The notes under the pieces were generated by a model, which ran no database searches, was not told the DNA's origin, and saw only the letters and a program-made list of their open reading frames with translations. A program made the position numbers and the translations under genes. From CBFDBF01 sp050304615 (GTDB lineage Bacteria; Pseudomonadota; Gammaproteobacteria; Chromatiales; Chromatiaceae), in contig JBNLDW010000011.1 in the NCBI GenBank assembly GCA_050304615.1, positions 508,780 through 572,779 on the forward strand: DNA of 64,000 nucleotides, written 5' to 3'. Each line of letters begins with the position of its first letter. Position 1 is the first letter of the stretch. Shown one piece after another: positions 17,611 to 27,309 of the stretch.

Positions 17611-18771
17611 GTGAAAAAGTCAGTCTGTATCGTGACAGCCAGTGATATGACTGTGCGGGCATTTATGCTTGACCACATTCGCGAGTTGACTCGTCATTAT
17701 GATGTTTGCGTAGTGACGGGATCTGATAGTTTTGATTTGTCAAAGGAGTATGGCATCAATGCTGTCAATATCACTATTCCAATTGTACGCTCGATTTCGC
17801 CACTGAGTGATTTGCGGGCCCTGTATTTGTTGTGGCGACTATTTAGAGGGCGGCATTTCGATCTAGTGCATTCAGTGACTCCAAAGTCAGGTTTGTTAAC
17901 GATGCTGGCGGGATTGTTGGCTGGCATTAGGCAAAGAGTTCATACTTTTACAGGGCAGGTATGGGTTACACATAAAGGTGCCAGCCGTCTGTTTTTAAAA
18001 AACATGGACAAGATCATCGCGTCAAGCGCGAATAATGTTCTGGTAGATAGCTTGTCGCAACTAGATTTTTTGATTTCTGAGGAGGTTGTTGCTCCAGGCA
18101 AGGCATCGGTTTTAGCTAATGGTTCTATTAGTGGTGTAAATCTGTCACGTTTTCATCCCAGGGATAATATGAGATCGCGAATTAGGAGTGAGCTAGATAT
18201 TCCTAAGGATGATGTTGTCTTGTTGTTTTTGGGTCGCCTGAATCGTGATAAAGGTGTTCTTGACCTGGCTCGGGCGTTTTCCCTATTAGCTGCAAAGTAT
18301 CACCAGACGCACCTGTTGTTTGTAGGGGCAGATGAAGGTGGTATGGAGAGAGAGGTAAAACGAATTTGCTCAAGATGTCCTAGTCGGGTGCATTTTGTGA
18401 GTTTTACCAAGGAGCCAGAGTACTATATGAATGTTGCGGATGCTTTCTGCTTACCGAGCTATCGCGAAGGATTTGGCAGCGTAGTTATTGAGGCTGGCGC
18501 CAGCGGGGTTCCGTCTATTGGTTCAAGGATATATGGCATTACAGATTCAATTGAGGATGGAGTAACTGGGTTGCTGTTCACGCCAGGTAATATTGATAAA
18601 CTATATAGTGAAATTGCTAAGCTCATCGAAAACCCAGGCCTGCGAAAAAAGATGGGTGAGGCAGCCAAGAATAGAGCAGAGAAGATGTTCCCGAGCAGTC
18701 TAATCACGAGCAAATTGATTGGGTATTATCAAAAAATACTAGGCAGTAATAGTAGGGACGCTTTAAGTTAA
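17611..18771 (+). CDS. Family 4 glycosyltransferase
   Basis: A 386-residue GT-B enzyme. The N-terminal acceptor domain contains HSVTPKSGLLTMLAG; the C-terminal donor domain starts with LLFLGRLNRDKGVLDL near residue 205 and has the EX7E motif in SYREGFGSVVIEAGA near residue 290, characteristic of retaining GT4 enzymes. GTG at 17611 is chosen because GGAG at 17599-17602 is eight bases upstream; a TTG three bases earlier is possible. It likely transfers a UDP-hexose in O-unit assembly at the inner face of the cytoplasmic membrane. Confidence 0.87.
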   Translation: MKKSVCIVTASDMTVRAFMLDHIRELTRHYDVCVVTGSDSFDLSKEYGINAVNITIPIVRSISPLSDLRALYLLWRLFRGRHFDLVHSVTPKSGLLTMLAGLLAGIRQRVHTFTGQVWVTHKGASRLFLKNMDKIIASSANNVLVDSLSQLDFLISEEVVAPGKASVLANGSISGVNLSRFHPRDNMRSRIRSELDIPKDDVVLLFLGRLNRDKGVLDLARAFSLLAAKYHQTHLLFVGADEGGMEREVKRICSRCPSRVHFVSFTKEPEYYMNVADAFCLPSYREGFGSVVIEAGASGVPSIGSRIYGITDSIEDGVTGLLFTPGNIDKLYSEIAKLIENPGLRKKMGEAAKNRAEKMFPSSLITSKLIGYYQKILGSNSRDALS

Positions 18772-18890
18772 AAATATATGGAATTTAAGAGCAAGCAACA
18801 ATGTTCTGGTTAAGCAACACCCAACAACTTTGTGATGCCTGGAATGTGTCGTTGTTTGATGCCTCCATAGTTCAACTGAGTGCCGAGTAA

Positions 18891-20855
18891 ATGTGTGGCG
18901 TTGTAGGAATTCTAGGATGGAATAAAGTCGAGCGTAACATTGCCTTTAAAGATGTTGTGGGCGATATGGCGGCTACGTTAAAGCATCGTGGCCCAGATGA
19001 CAAAGGCGAATACCTAGATGAAGAGGCTGGTCTTGCCCTTGCTCATCGCAGACTCTCAATCCTGGATATTTCAGCAGCCGGGCACCAGCCTATGATTTCC
19101 ACGTGCGGACGTTACGTCATAGTTTTTAATGGTGAAATCTATAATCATAAAGAACTGCGTAAGGAGCTGGAGAGCTATGATTATTCTCTAAGCTGGCGCG
19201 GCCATGCTGACACAGAGACCTTACTTGCAGCTATTTCAGTCTGGGGTATTGAGTCGGCTATAAATAAATGTGTGGGTATGTTTGCTTTTGCAGTATGGGA
19301 TAGACAACATAAGGTGCTTACTCTGGCTCGTGATCGCCTAGGTGAGAAGCCCCTCTACTATGGATGGTTTGGCGGAGTTTTTCTATTTGCTTCCGAGATA
19401 AAGGCATTACATAAATATCCTGGGTTTTCTGGGAAAATAGATCGGGATGCGCTTTGCCTCTATTTGCGCCATAACTGTGTTCCTGCTCCATACTCTATTT
19501 ATAAAGGGGTTTATAAACTGCCTCCAGGCAATGTCCTGACTGTTTCGAGTGGCAGCCTAGAATCACAACCTAAACCCTATTGGTCGCTGTGTGAAGTTGC
19601 TAAAAATGGACAGATAAATCTGTTTAACGGCGATGATGTGGAAGCGGTAGACGAATTGGAGCGTCTGCTGGATCAAGCCATAAATGGTCAGATGCTAGCT
19701 GATGTTCCCTTAGGTGCATTCCTTTCAGGCGGCATTGATTCTTCTGCAGTAGTTGCTCTTATGCAGGCGCGTTCTAGCAGTCCTGTGCAGACATTCACAT
19801 TAGGTTTTCACGAGTCTTCGTACAACGAGGCAACACATGCTCAAGCGGTAGCTACGCATTTGGGCACAGATCATACAGAGTTGTATGTTAGTCCTGCAGA
19901 GGTCATGCAGGTTATCCTTCGATTGCCAGAACTTTATGATGAGCCATTCTCCGATTCATCCCAGATCCCAACTTTTCTTGTCAGTCAGTTAGCCAAAAAA
20001 CAAGTCACGGTTAGCCTATCTGGGGATGGCGGCGATGAATTGTTTGGCGGCTACAATCGACACCACTGGGCGGCGCATATATGGCGGCGGTTAGGTTATC
20101 TTCCAAGGCCTCTGCGAGTGGTGCTTGCTGCAGCTATGCAAGCGTTGCCGCCTAACGCCTGGGATTCTGTATTCATGCGTCTGGGAGATTTGTTGCCAAG
20201 GTCATTACGGCAGCGTAATCCTGGGGATAAGTTGCATAAGTTGTCTGAAATTATAGCGTCACGGGGCAAGGATGAGGTGTACTTGAATCTTGTTTCACAT
20301 TGGAAGAAACCTGATGGTTTGGTCAAGGGGGGCGTGGAGCCGCTAAGTTTGGTAACCGACCATAGTTGCGGAGCAAGCCTACAAAGATTCGAAAGCAGTA
20401 TGATGTATTTAGACACAGTGACCTACTTACCGGATGATATTTTGACCAAGGTGGATAGGGCAACGATGGGCGTTAGTCTAGAGAGCCGGATGCCTATGCT
20501 GGATCACCGTCTGGTGGAGTTTGCTTGGCATTTACCTCTTGCGATGAAGATCCGTAATGGTCAGGGTAAATGGCTGTTGCGGCAGATGCTCTATCGCCAT
20601 GTGCCACGTGGGTTGATTGAGCGTCCTAAGGCTGGTTTTGGCTTGCCTGTGGGTGACTGGTTACGTGGGCCGCTTCGTGAATGGGCGGAGGCTTTGTTAG
20701 ACGAAAGCAGGCTTGTGCGTGAAGGATATTTCCATCCTGGACCCATTCGCAATTGCTGGCTAGAGCACCTCTCCGGTAAATATAACAGAGCCTATTATCT
20801 ATGGGATGTATTGATGTTTCAGTCTTGGTTGGAACAGGATCGGCTGCGCGTCTAG
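18891..20855 (+). CDS. asnB: Asparagine synthase (glutamine-hydrolysing), O-antigen type
   Basis: A 654-residue two-domain enzyme. Cys2 directly after Met is the glutaminase nucleophile (MCGVVGILG), followed by RHRGPDD-type (KHRGPDD) and FNGEIYNH residues of the class II amidotransferase domain; the ATP pyrophosphatase loop LSGGIDSS is near residue 278 and SGDGGDELFGGY further on. It forms an amide from glutamine, ATP and a carboxylate. In O-antigen loci such proteins amidate uronic or ulosonic acids or make asparagine for sugar decoration, so the true substrate may be a sugar acid. About 120 bases separate it from the previous gene, enough for its own promoter. Confidence 0.92.
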   Translation: MCGVVGILGWNKVERNIAFKDVVGDMAATLKHRGPDDKGEYLDEEAGLALAHRRLSILDISAAGHQPMISTCGRYVIVFNGEIYNHKELRKELESYDYSLSWRGHADTETLLAAISVWGIESAINKCVGMFAFAVWDRQHKVLTLARDRLGEKPLYYGWFGGVFLFASEIKALHKYPGFSGKIDRDALCLYLRHNCVPAPYSIYKGVYKLPPGNVLTVSSGSLESQPKPYWSLCEVAKNGQINLFNGDDVEAVDELERLLDQAINGQMLADVPLGAFLSGGIDSSAVVALMQARSSSPVQTFTLGFHESSYNEATHAQAVATHLGTDHTELYVSPAEVMQVILRLPELYDEPFSDSSQIPTFLVSQLAKKQVTVSLSGDGGDELFGGYNRHHWAAHIWRRLGYLPRPLRVVLAAAMQALPPNAWDSVFMRLGDLLPRSLRQRNPGDKLHKLSEIIASRGKDEVYLNLVSHWKKPDGLVKGGVEPLSLVTDHSCGASLQRFESSMMYLDTVTYLPDDILTKVDRATMGVSLESRMPMLDHRLVEFAWHLPLAMKIRNGQGKWLLRQMLYRHVPRGLIERPKAGFGLPVGDWLRGPLREWAEALLDESRLVREGYFHPGPIRNCWLEHLSGKYNRAYYLWDVLMFQSWLEQDRLRV

Positions 20856-20906
20856 GATCTCCGTAAATACCATGTGTCCAACCAGGTCATTACTTAAGAT
20901 TGCATA

Positions 20907-22136
20907 ATGTATCTACGCCCTAACAATTATTGGTCACTGGTAGAGGGCATGGCCAGTGCTATTTACCAGCTTTGTATCATTTCATTGATCTCAAGGTATT
21001 GTGGTTTGTCTGATTTAGGGCAATATGGTTTTGCGATGGCAATTTCTGCGCCGATATTCATGTTGGTAAATATGAGGCTGAGGTTTATCTATGTTTCAGG
21101 TAGGCCTGAATGTTTAAATGCATTCTTCCCATGTTTTGTGTTGAGGGTCATCACCTCCACATGTGCCGCTGTTCTTATTATTATCCCGGCATGGATAGCA
21201 TCTCCGGGTATTGCTTTGATAGTGACTACTGTAACTCTGTTTAAGTATTTTGAGTCGCTTTCTGATTTTATCTATTCATTGTTTCATAGGCGTGCAGAGA
21301 TGGTCTATGTCGCGAGATCTAGCGTACTCTCAACTGTGTTGTCTGTAGTTGCTGCGTGGTCTGTTTTTGAGTTGGGTTATAGCGTGATAGCAGCCCTGTT
21401 TTCCATAGTGTTAATGAAAATAGCAGTGTTTGCTTTGTATGATGTACGTGCGGCGTTTGCTCAAGATGAGGACTGGGGTGTCAGTAGAGTTCAATTGTCC
21501 TGGATCATTAAAGTGATTGTAAGTCTGTATCCATTGGGTGTTCTGGCTTTGCTGTCATCTTTTTCATTTAATGCTCCTCGACTGTTTTTAGGCTGGAGTG
21601 GAGACATGGAATCCGCAGGTATTTATACCGGTTTATCACATCTTGTACTAGGAGGCGCGATTTTAGTAAATGCTGTTGCATTTCCATTATTGCGTGTGAT
21701 GGGTGAGTCGCATATGAGGGGGGAGTTTGATATTACAAGTGGAGCCATTAAACACTTAATGTATATGAGTGCTCTATTTGGTGTAGTATCTGTGGCGTTT
21801 GTTTATTTTATGGGCGAGGAAGTATTGCTTATTCTGTATGGCGCAAAATTTCAAGGTAATTGGGAGGCGTTTGTTATGATTGCGTTGGCTGGTAGCTTGC
21901 ATTATCAGGTTCTTATAGTTAATCATGCTGGGACGTCTATTGGGTATTTTAATAAGATAGTAGCTTGGCAGGGTTTGTCTGCAGTTGCTGTTCTAATGGG
22001 ATTATTTTTTCTTGCTCCTGCGTATGGAGTTATGGGTGCTGGTATTGCGTGGGCTTTTGGCTCAGGAATCCAAGTCGCTCTATTTCTGAAATCAAGGAGG
22101 TCAATGTTGTTTCCTAATGAAGCGAGAGCATGTTGA
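20907..22136 (+). CDS. wzx: Wzx-like polysaccharide flippase (MOP superfamily)
   Basis: A 409-residue protein made up largely of hydrophobic helices (about 10-12), with few charged residues, as in Wzx/RfbX oligosaccharide flippases. It starts SLVEGMASAIYQLCIISLIS and has the paired helices near residues 40-65, 80-115 and 340-400 typical of the family. It would flip undecaprenyl-linked O units to the periplasm for the Wzy-type polymerase encoded two genes downstream. Its last codons overlap the start of the sulfotransferase gene by 7 bases. Confidence 0.8.
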   Translation: MYLRPNNYWSLVEGMASAIYQLCIISLISRYCGLSDLGQYGFAMAISAPIFMLVNMRLRFIYVSGRPECLNAFFPCFVLRVITSTCAAVLIIIPAWIASPGIALIVTTVTLFKYFESLSDFIYSLFHRRAEMVYVARSSVLSTVLSVVAAWSVFELGYSVIAALFSIVLMKIAVFALYDVRAAFAQDEDWGVSRVQLSWIIKVIVSLYPLGVLALLSSFSFNAPRLFLGWSGDMESAGIYTGLSHLVLGGAILVNAVAFPLLRVMGESHMRGEFDITSGAIKHLMYMSALFGVVSVAFVYFMGEEVLLILYGAKFQGNWEAFVMIALAGSLHYQVLIVNHAGTSIGYFNKIVAWQGLSAVAVLMGLFFLAPAYGVMGAGIAWAFGSGIQVALFLKSRRSMLFPNEARAC

Positions 22137-23092
22137 AGGCAGGTGACTTCAGAAACAGAGAAATAACTGTTATATATATAGCAGGATACGGCAGGAGTGG
22201 TTCTACCTTATTGGATGTGGTCTTGTCGAATGTTGACGGGATCCGTAGTTTGGGAGAGGTGGTTAATTATTATGCAATGTGTAGTGATCAAGAATGCCCG
22301 CCCGTTTTAAATAAAGGGTTTTGGGGTGAAGTGAGAGAAAAGGTTCTGTCATGCTTGCCTTTTAGTGTAAATGAGGTTGAAGCATTCTCTAATGCAAACC
22401 ATGTTCTAAGGAAGTTTGAACGGTTTAGAAGCGGGTGGAGGTTGTTTCTGCCTCTTGGGCGGGATGCTTTTATGAGTTATCGGCAGGTGGTGGATTGTTT
22501 ATTCTATTCTATTTTTGATGCAAGTAAGGGAGATATGGTGTTTATAGATTCGTCTAAAACAGCGTGGCTCTCAAGTTGGCGTCCTTATTGTTTGCATAGG
22601 GTTGGTTATAAGGTCAAGATGATACACCTTGTTAGAGATGGAAGAGGTGTTATTGGGTCGTTCTTGAAGGGAGATAATGTGAAAATGCAGGAGGGGTTGG
22701 ATGATGTATCATTTCGTGCGCCTGTTACAAGATCAATATTCGGTTGGCTTTTTGCTAATCTTTCGGCATTCCTAAACAGTCAGCGTATTCCAGATGGTGA
22801 TAGCTATCTTTTAAGGTATGAAGATCTGATAAGTAATACACAGCATGTGCTGGCAGAGCTAGGCACTTTTCTAGATATTGATTTAAGTCAGGTGGCTTCC
22901 AGGATAGCTAATAATTGCGCCTTGGAAGTGAAGGGAGGTGGTTTTTCTGGGAACCGGCTAATTAAGGAAGATTCAATTGTTATTAATACTGGTTCAGCAA
23001 TGTCACCGGCCCTCAAACTACTACATTCATTGTATTATTGGGTGGTAGCAGGATGGCTGCATAAATTGATCTATTATCGAGATGGAAGATAA
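22130..23092 (+). CDS. Sulfotransferase-family protein
   Basis: A 320-residue protein with the PAPS-binding loop GYGRSGSTLLD near residue 17 and the second conserved region IHLVRDGRGVIGSF near residue 165 (RDGR..S), then LLRYEDLISN, all landmarks of bacterial Stf-like sulfotransferases. It fits the family better than the copy at 7.8 kb. Overlap with wzx and with the downstream polymerase gene (ATG inside TAATG) puts it in the middle of the O-unit export and polymerisation genes, so sulfation of the O unit is the likely job. Confidence 0.82.
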   Translation: MLKAGDFRNREITVIYIAGYGRSGSTLLDVVLSNVDGIRSLGEVVNYYAMCSDQECPPVLNKGFWGEVREKVLSCLPFSVNEVEAFSNANHVLRKFERFRSGWRLFLPLGRDAFMSYRQVVDCLFYSIFDASKGDMVFIDSSKTAWLSSWRPYCLHRVGYKVKMIHLVRDGRGVIGSFLKGDNVKMQEGLDDVSFRAPVTRSIFGWLFANLSAFLNSQRIPDGDSYLLRYEDLISNTQHVLAELGTFLDIDLSQVASRIANNCALEVKGGGFSGNRLIKEDSIVINTGSAMSPALKLLHSLYYWVVAGWLHKLIYYRDGR

Positions 23093-24354
23093 TGAAGGAT
23101 TATCTGGTTAAGGAAATTGGATCGATTAAGGAGATTGTATTAGGGGTGGGGCTTGCCTTCTCTGTAGCTACTAGTCTCAGGCTGGAAGTATTGCCGATTG
23201 GGGTTGGGGAGATATTACTCGTTCTGTGGTTTATTTTGACCATATCTGAGCATAAAAAGACGTACACAATTAACAATATTTATTTAATTACAGTAGGTAT
23301 TATTGTTACTTCTTCAATATTGCTGTTTCTTGGCGCAATTAATGGCCATATGAACGACATTCATGGGCTTTCTGTAAGGACTGCGCTGGCTTATGTGTTT
23401 TCATGGGGGCTGCTATGGCTGCTGGTTAGGCAGAATGATCTTGATATACGTAAGGTTTTTGGTTGGTTGATAGTGGGATTCATGCTTTCTGTCTTGATTG
23501 CCATGTATGTCGGGCTGTTGTATGGAAATAATCATATTGATATGCTTTTTGCTGGCGAGAGAGTGGCTGGGTATTGGAAGAACTTGTCTGAAAATCGCAA
23601 TCAGTTTGCATTGCTGGTATTGAATATGCCATTCATTGCCTCAGTATTCTTGAAAAAGAAAGCAAGCTCATATTGGCGATTAGTTACTGTTGTGATGATA
23701 GTGTTGACGTTGGCTGTCATAGTGCGGAGCGATGCGCTTTGGTTGGGTTGGTTTGTGGGAGGTATTGTGACGGTTATATTCGTGTCTATGCGAGGTAAAA
23801 GCACAGGCATTTATGAATATAAGGATCTGTGGATTGGGGGCTCGTTAATTTTGTGTGCTGTATTAATCATCGGGTATAAATTATGGTTGATTAATGTCAT
23901 GCTTGAATCACAGGATACTGAAGAATTGGCCCCAAAGACTGGCGTGGTTATAGTAGCTGCATCTGAGGTGGCTCAGGTCAGATCCCGTTTCGAGCTTTTG
24001 AAAAATGGCCTTGATGCGGTTGCATTATCCCCGTTGGTTGGTTTTGGCCCCGGCTCTTATTCTGGGGATAAGGGTCCTTTTGAGGGAAGAGAGGCGCATA
24101 ATACGCTTATTGACTGGGCGACTCAGGCTGGAATAGTGGGCGGACTGCTATTACTGTCTTTCTGGTTTTGGGTTCTTCGCTATGTAGTGAAGTATGGCGA
24201 AGCAATTTTTATTGGGCTAATTGTGGCATTAGGGGTTTTTGCGTGTTTTCATTACACATTGAGGCAGCCGCTTTTTTGGTTAATGCCTGCACTTGTGTTG
24301 CTTCATAGTGCTCGAGCAGAGACGCGAAGGGATGGAAAGTTGGTGGGGAGTTGA
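23092..24354 (+). CDS. O-antigen polymerase/ligase family membrane protein (Wzy/WaaL fold)
   Basis: A 420-residue protein with about ten transmembrane helices and one long periplasmic loop (roughly residues 275-330) containing RSRFELLKNGLDAVALSPLVGFGPGSY and EAHNTLIDWATQAGIVGG, the Wzy_C-type O-antigen polymerase/ligase signature with the conserved G-G and H-N residues. It would join O units or attach the chain to lipid A-core in the periplasm. Position next to wzx favours polymerase (Wzy) over ligase. The ATG overlaps the preceding stop by one base. Confidence 0.82.
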   Translation: MKDYLVKEIGSIKEIVLGVGLAFSVATSLRLEVLPIGVGEILLVLWFILTISEHKKTYTINNIYLITVGIIVTSSILLFLGAINGHMNDIHGLSVRTALAYVFSWGLLWLLVRQNDLDIRKVFGWLIVGFMLSVLIAMYVGLLYGNNHIDMLFAGERVAGYWKNLSENRNQFALLVLNMPFIASVFLKKKASSYWRLVTVVMIVLTLAVIVRSDALWLGWFVGGIVTVIFVSMRGKSTGIYEYKDLWIGGSLILCAVLIIGYKLWLINVMLESQDTEELAPKTGVVIVAASEVAQVRSRFELLKNGLDAVALSPLVGFGPGSYSGDKGPFEGREAHNTLIDWATQAGIVGGLLLLSFWFWVLRYVVKYGEAIFIGLIVALGVFACFHYTLRQPLFWLMPALVLLHSARAETRRDGKLVGS

Positions 24355-24396
24355 TTATTTAGTGGAGTTATTTATTATTTAAACGAGAGGGAGCTC

Positions 24397-25524
24397 ATGG
24401 CTAAAATTGTCGTATTCGGTAGCTTGCCAGAGTCCATTATTAATTTTCGTGGACCTCTGTTGGCATCTATGGTGTCTGCTGGGCATGAGGTGCATGCGAT
24501 ATCTATGGGCGCAGATTTATCGGTAGCTAAGCGTCTCGCTGAGATGGGGGTTAAATATCATGTTATCCATATTGCGCGTACCGGCCTAAATCCATTACAT
24601 GATGTTCGCGGCCTGCTGGCCTTGATCTTTTTGTTTCGCCAGTTGCGCCCTGACTATCTTCTGGCTTATACCGTAAAGGCTGTTATTTATGGCGGGTTGG
24701 CAGCGAACCTATTTAAGGTTCGCTATTATGCCATGATCACTGGCATGGGATATGCGTTTAATGATAAGAGTGTAAAAGGGAGAATTATTGGTGCGTTAGT
24801 ACGTTTTCTTTTTCGTTTCTCTTTGTTTCATAGTAAACGTGTATTCTTTCATAATGAGGATAATTTCAGGGTATTCCAGCAGAAATGTTTGCTTTCCAGG
24901 AATGACCAGCATGCAATCATAAGTGGTTCAGGTGTGGATCTCGACTATTATATTCCCAGACCTCATCCGGGAAAAGGGTCGTTTTTGATGATTGCTCGTT
25001 TACTTGCTGATAAAGGGGTATACGAATATGTTGAGGCTGCACGTATACTAAAAGCAAGCCATCCTGGCTTGGAATTTCGTCTAGCAGGATGGATTGATGA
25101 AAACCCAAATGCAATATCACGCGAAGAACTTGAAGAGTGGGTATACGATGGCGTTATAGATTATCTTGGATGTTTGGATGATGTACGGCCAGCTATAGCT
25201 AATGCTTCGGTGTATGTGCTGCCATCATATCACGAGGGCATGCCTAGGACCGTGCTTGAGGCCATGGCTATGAGTAGGCCGATAATAGCCACGGATATTC
25301 CAGGTTGCAGGGGTGCGGTTGTAGATGGTGAAAATGGTTTCTTAGTCAAAGCTGGTGATGCTGCTGCACTAGGTTCTGCAATGATTAAATTTGCAGAGAA
25401 TTCCGAGCTTGCTCTGGTAATGGGGGCAGAAAGTTTACGCTATGCTCGGAAAAAGTTTAATGTAAAGAGTATTAATCAGAGCATTCTAGAGACTATGGGG
25501 CTAGCGAGCGAGGCCTCTGCCTGA
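24397..25524 (+). CDS. Family 4 glycosyltransferase, PglA-like
   Basis: A 375-residue GT-B enzyme with GSLPESIINFRGPLL at the N terminus, SKRVFFHNEDN in the middle, donor-domain start FLMIARLLADKGVYEY near residue 196 and EX7E in SYHEGMPRTVLEAMA near residue 285. The N-terminal pattern and the adjacent bacillosamine genes match PglA-type enzymes, which add GalNAc to undecaprenyl-diphospho-diNAcBac. AGAGGGAG upstream of the ATG supports the start. It is separated from the next gene by 570 bases. Confidence 0.85.
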   Translation: MAKIVVFGSLPESIINFRGPLLASMVSAGHEVHAISMGADLSVAKRLAEMGVKYHVIHIARTGLNPLHDVRGLLALIFLFRQLRPDYLLAYTVKAVIYGGLAANLFKVRYYAMITGMGYAFNDKSVKGRIIGALVRFLFRFSLFHSKRVFFHNEDNFRVFQQKCLLSRNDQHAIISGSGVDLDYYIPRPHPGKGSFLMIARLLADKGVYEYVEAARILKASHPGLEFRLAGWIDENPNAISREELEEWVYDGVIDYLGCLDDVRPAIANASVYVLPSYHEGMPRTVLEAMAMSRPIIATDIPGCRGAVVDGENGFLVKAGDAAALGSAMIKFAENSELALVMGAESLRYARKKFNVKSINQSILETMGLASEASA

Positions 25525-26096
25525 CAAAACCACCCCCGTGTTTCTGCGCGCTGTATTAATGCCTCTATTAATAGTGCTTGCAGTACTCGCATCTGTTTAC
25601 CTTGGCCATCTGGTGCTGTTTACCTGATGACGATGGGGTTTTAATGGCCAATCCTTCAGCCTTTACTAAGTTCCGCACTACGAGGGGCGCTCGCTTTTAT
25701 CGCTAGCGCGATTAGTCCGGAGGCAAGTACTAATACGAATGTTGTCTCATATGACTGTAGTTTTAGGCAGATAGCAGAGTCCTTGGCCAAGTGGCAGAGC
25801 GTGGTGATACCTAGATATAGATTGTCGGAGTGCGTGCTCAGGTTTCTGGTGCGTGAAGATAGTTTTGTTACCTAATGTTTTCCTTGGAAGATAGGTCTGG
25901 CTGCTGTTTCTGGTGGTGTTAGGGGTGATGCTGGGTTGAAGGCGGCGCAGGAGATGACTAAAAAAGTACTTCCGCAGAGTAGGATAACCGTAGGGCTGTA
26001 GCCCTGGTATAATCGGCCGCTTTCACCCGCGCCGGTTTGATGAGAAAATTACATTTCACACAATATATAGATTAATTGGGTGTGGGGAGATAGGTT
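25525..26096 (+). other. Gene-free stretch with possible remnants and an extended -10 promoter
   Basis: No complete gene is seen. Bases 25527-25628 read as a hydrophobic helix (PLLIVLAVLASVYLGHLVLF) that ends at a stop and has no ribosome-binding site, and 25640-25876 is open in another frame without a start. These look like pieces of decayed membrane or glycan genes. Just before the next operon, TGGTATAAT at 26009-26017 is a good extended -10 and sits beside a GGGCT/AGCCC hairpin, so the bacillosamine genes probably have their own promoter. Base composition changes from A+T-rich to more G+C-rich across this gap. Confidence 0.5.
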
Positions 26097-27308
26097 TTGA
26101 AAGAGAAGTTGGCATTATTTGGGGGTAGGCCGATAAGGGAAAAGCCGTTGCCGCCATGGCCATACTATGCAGATGATGAGGTCGAGGCCGTGAGTACGGT
26201 TTTGCGCTCAGGCAGGGTAAACGCCTGGACCGGCCCGGAGGTAGAGTGGTTTGAGCAACAGTTTGCGGATTATGTCGGTGTTCGCCACGGTATTGCAGTG
26301 GCAAATGGCACTGTTGCTATGGAGTTGGCGCTACGTGCACTGGGCATTGGGGGGGGAGATGAGGTTGTTGTAACTGCACGAACCTTTGTCGCGTCGGCCA
26401 GTGCTATAGTTGCCGTAGGGGCCACCCCGGTGTTTGCAGATGTAGATCCTGATAGTCAGAACATCACTGCCGAGACAATTGCTGCGGTGCTAAGTGAAAA
26501 GACGCGGGCGGTTATTCTTGTTCATCTTGCTGGTTGGCCATGCGATATGGATCCGATTATACAGCTCGCTAAGGAGCATGATCTGCGCCTGCTTGAAGAT
26601 TGTGCACAGGCTCATGGTGCGCGGTATCGTGGACGCCATGTGGGTTCATTCGGTGATATTTCAGCCTTCTCCTTCTGTCAGGACAAGATTATCTCCACCG
26701 GTGGAGAAGGCGGCATGTTGGTCACGGATGATGTGGCGCTGTGGCGTTATGCCTGGTCATATAAGGACCATGGGAAAAATTGGGATGCCATTGCACAAGA
26801 TGTGGATGGTGTCGGTTTTCGTTGGGTACATGACAGCTTTGGTACCAACTGGCGCTTGAGTGGTATTCAGGCGGCTATAGGACTGCAGCAGCTGGCAAAA
26901 CTTGACCAATGGGTAGAGCAGAGAAATAGCAATGCGGCAATGTTGAATGCTGGTCTAAACGGCTTGGATGCTTTGCGTCTGACTCTGCCACCAGAACATA
27001 TCTATCATGCCTACTATAAATATTACTTTTTTGTTCAACCGGAATGTTTGAAGTCGGATTGGAGTAGAGATCGTCTCCTGGAGGCGATTCGTGCAGAAGG
27101 GATACCTTGCGGTCCAGGTAGTTGCAGTGAGGTCTATCTGGAGCATGCGTTTAACGGTTCACCATCACGACCGGTAGAGCGGCTACCAGTAGCCAAGGAG
27201 TTGGGGGAGACCAGTATCATGTTGCCTATACACCCCACCCTTGATGCCAGTGATGTAGATGATATGGTTGCTGCAATACGCAAGGTTACCCAGGTGGCTA
27301 CAGCCTGA
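26097..27308 (+). CDS. pglE: DegT/DnrJ/EryC1/StrS sugar aminotransferase, PglE-like
   Basis: A 403-residue PLP enzyme. The Schiff-base lysine is in FCQDKIISTGGEGGM near residue 195, preceded by LLEDCAQAHGA with the PLP-contacting Asp. Such enzymes convert 4-keto nucleotide sugars to 4-amino sugars; with the PglC, D and F homologues directly downstream the product should be UDP-4-amino-4,6-dideoxy-GlcNAc. It starts at TTG 26097 with a GGGGAGA-type site upstream. The N-terminal KEKLALFGGRPIREKPLPPWPY is the common start of this family. Confidence in the exact substrate is moderate. Confidence 0.88.
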   Translation: MKEKLALFGGRPIREKPLPPWPYYADDEVEAVSTVLRSGRVNAWTGPEVEWFEQQFADYVGVRHGIAVANGTVAMELALRALGIGGGDEVVVTARTFVASASAIVAVGATPVFADVDPDSQNITAETIAAVLSEKTRAVILVHLAGWPCDMDPIIQLAKEHDLRLLEDCAQAHGARYRGRHVGSFGDISAFSFCQDKIISTGGEGGMLVTDDVALWRYAWSYKDHGKNWDAIAQDVDGVGFRWVHDSFGTNWRLSGIQAAIGLQQLAKLDQWVEQRNSNAAMLNAGLNGLDALRLTLPPEHIYHAYYKYYFFVQPECLKSDWSRDRLLEAIRAEGIPCGPGSCSEVYLEHAFNGSPSRPVERLPVAKELGETSIMLPIHPTLDASDVDDMVAAIRKVTQVATA

Positions 27309-27309
27309 T

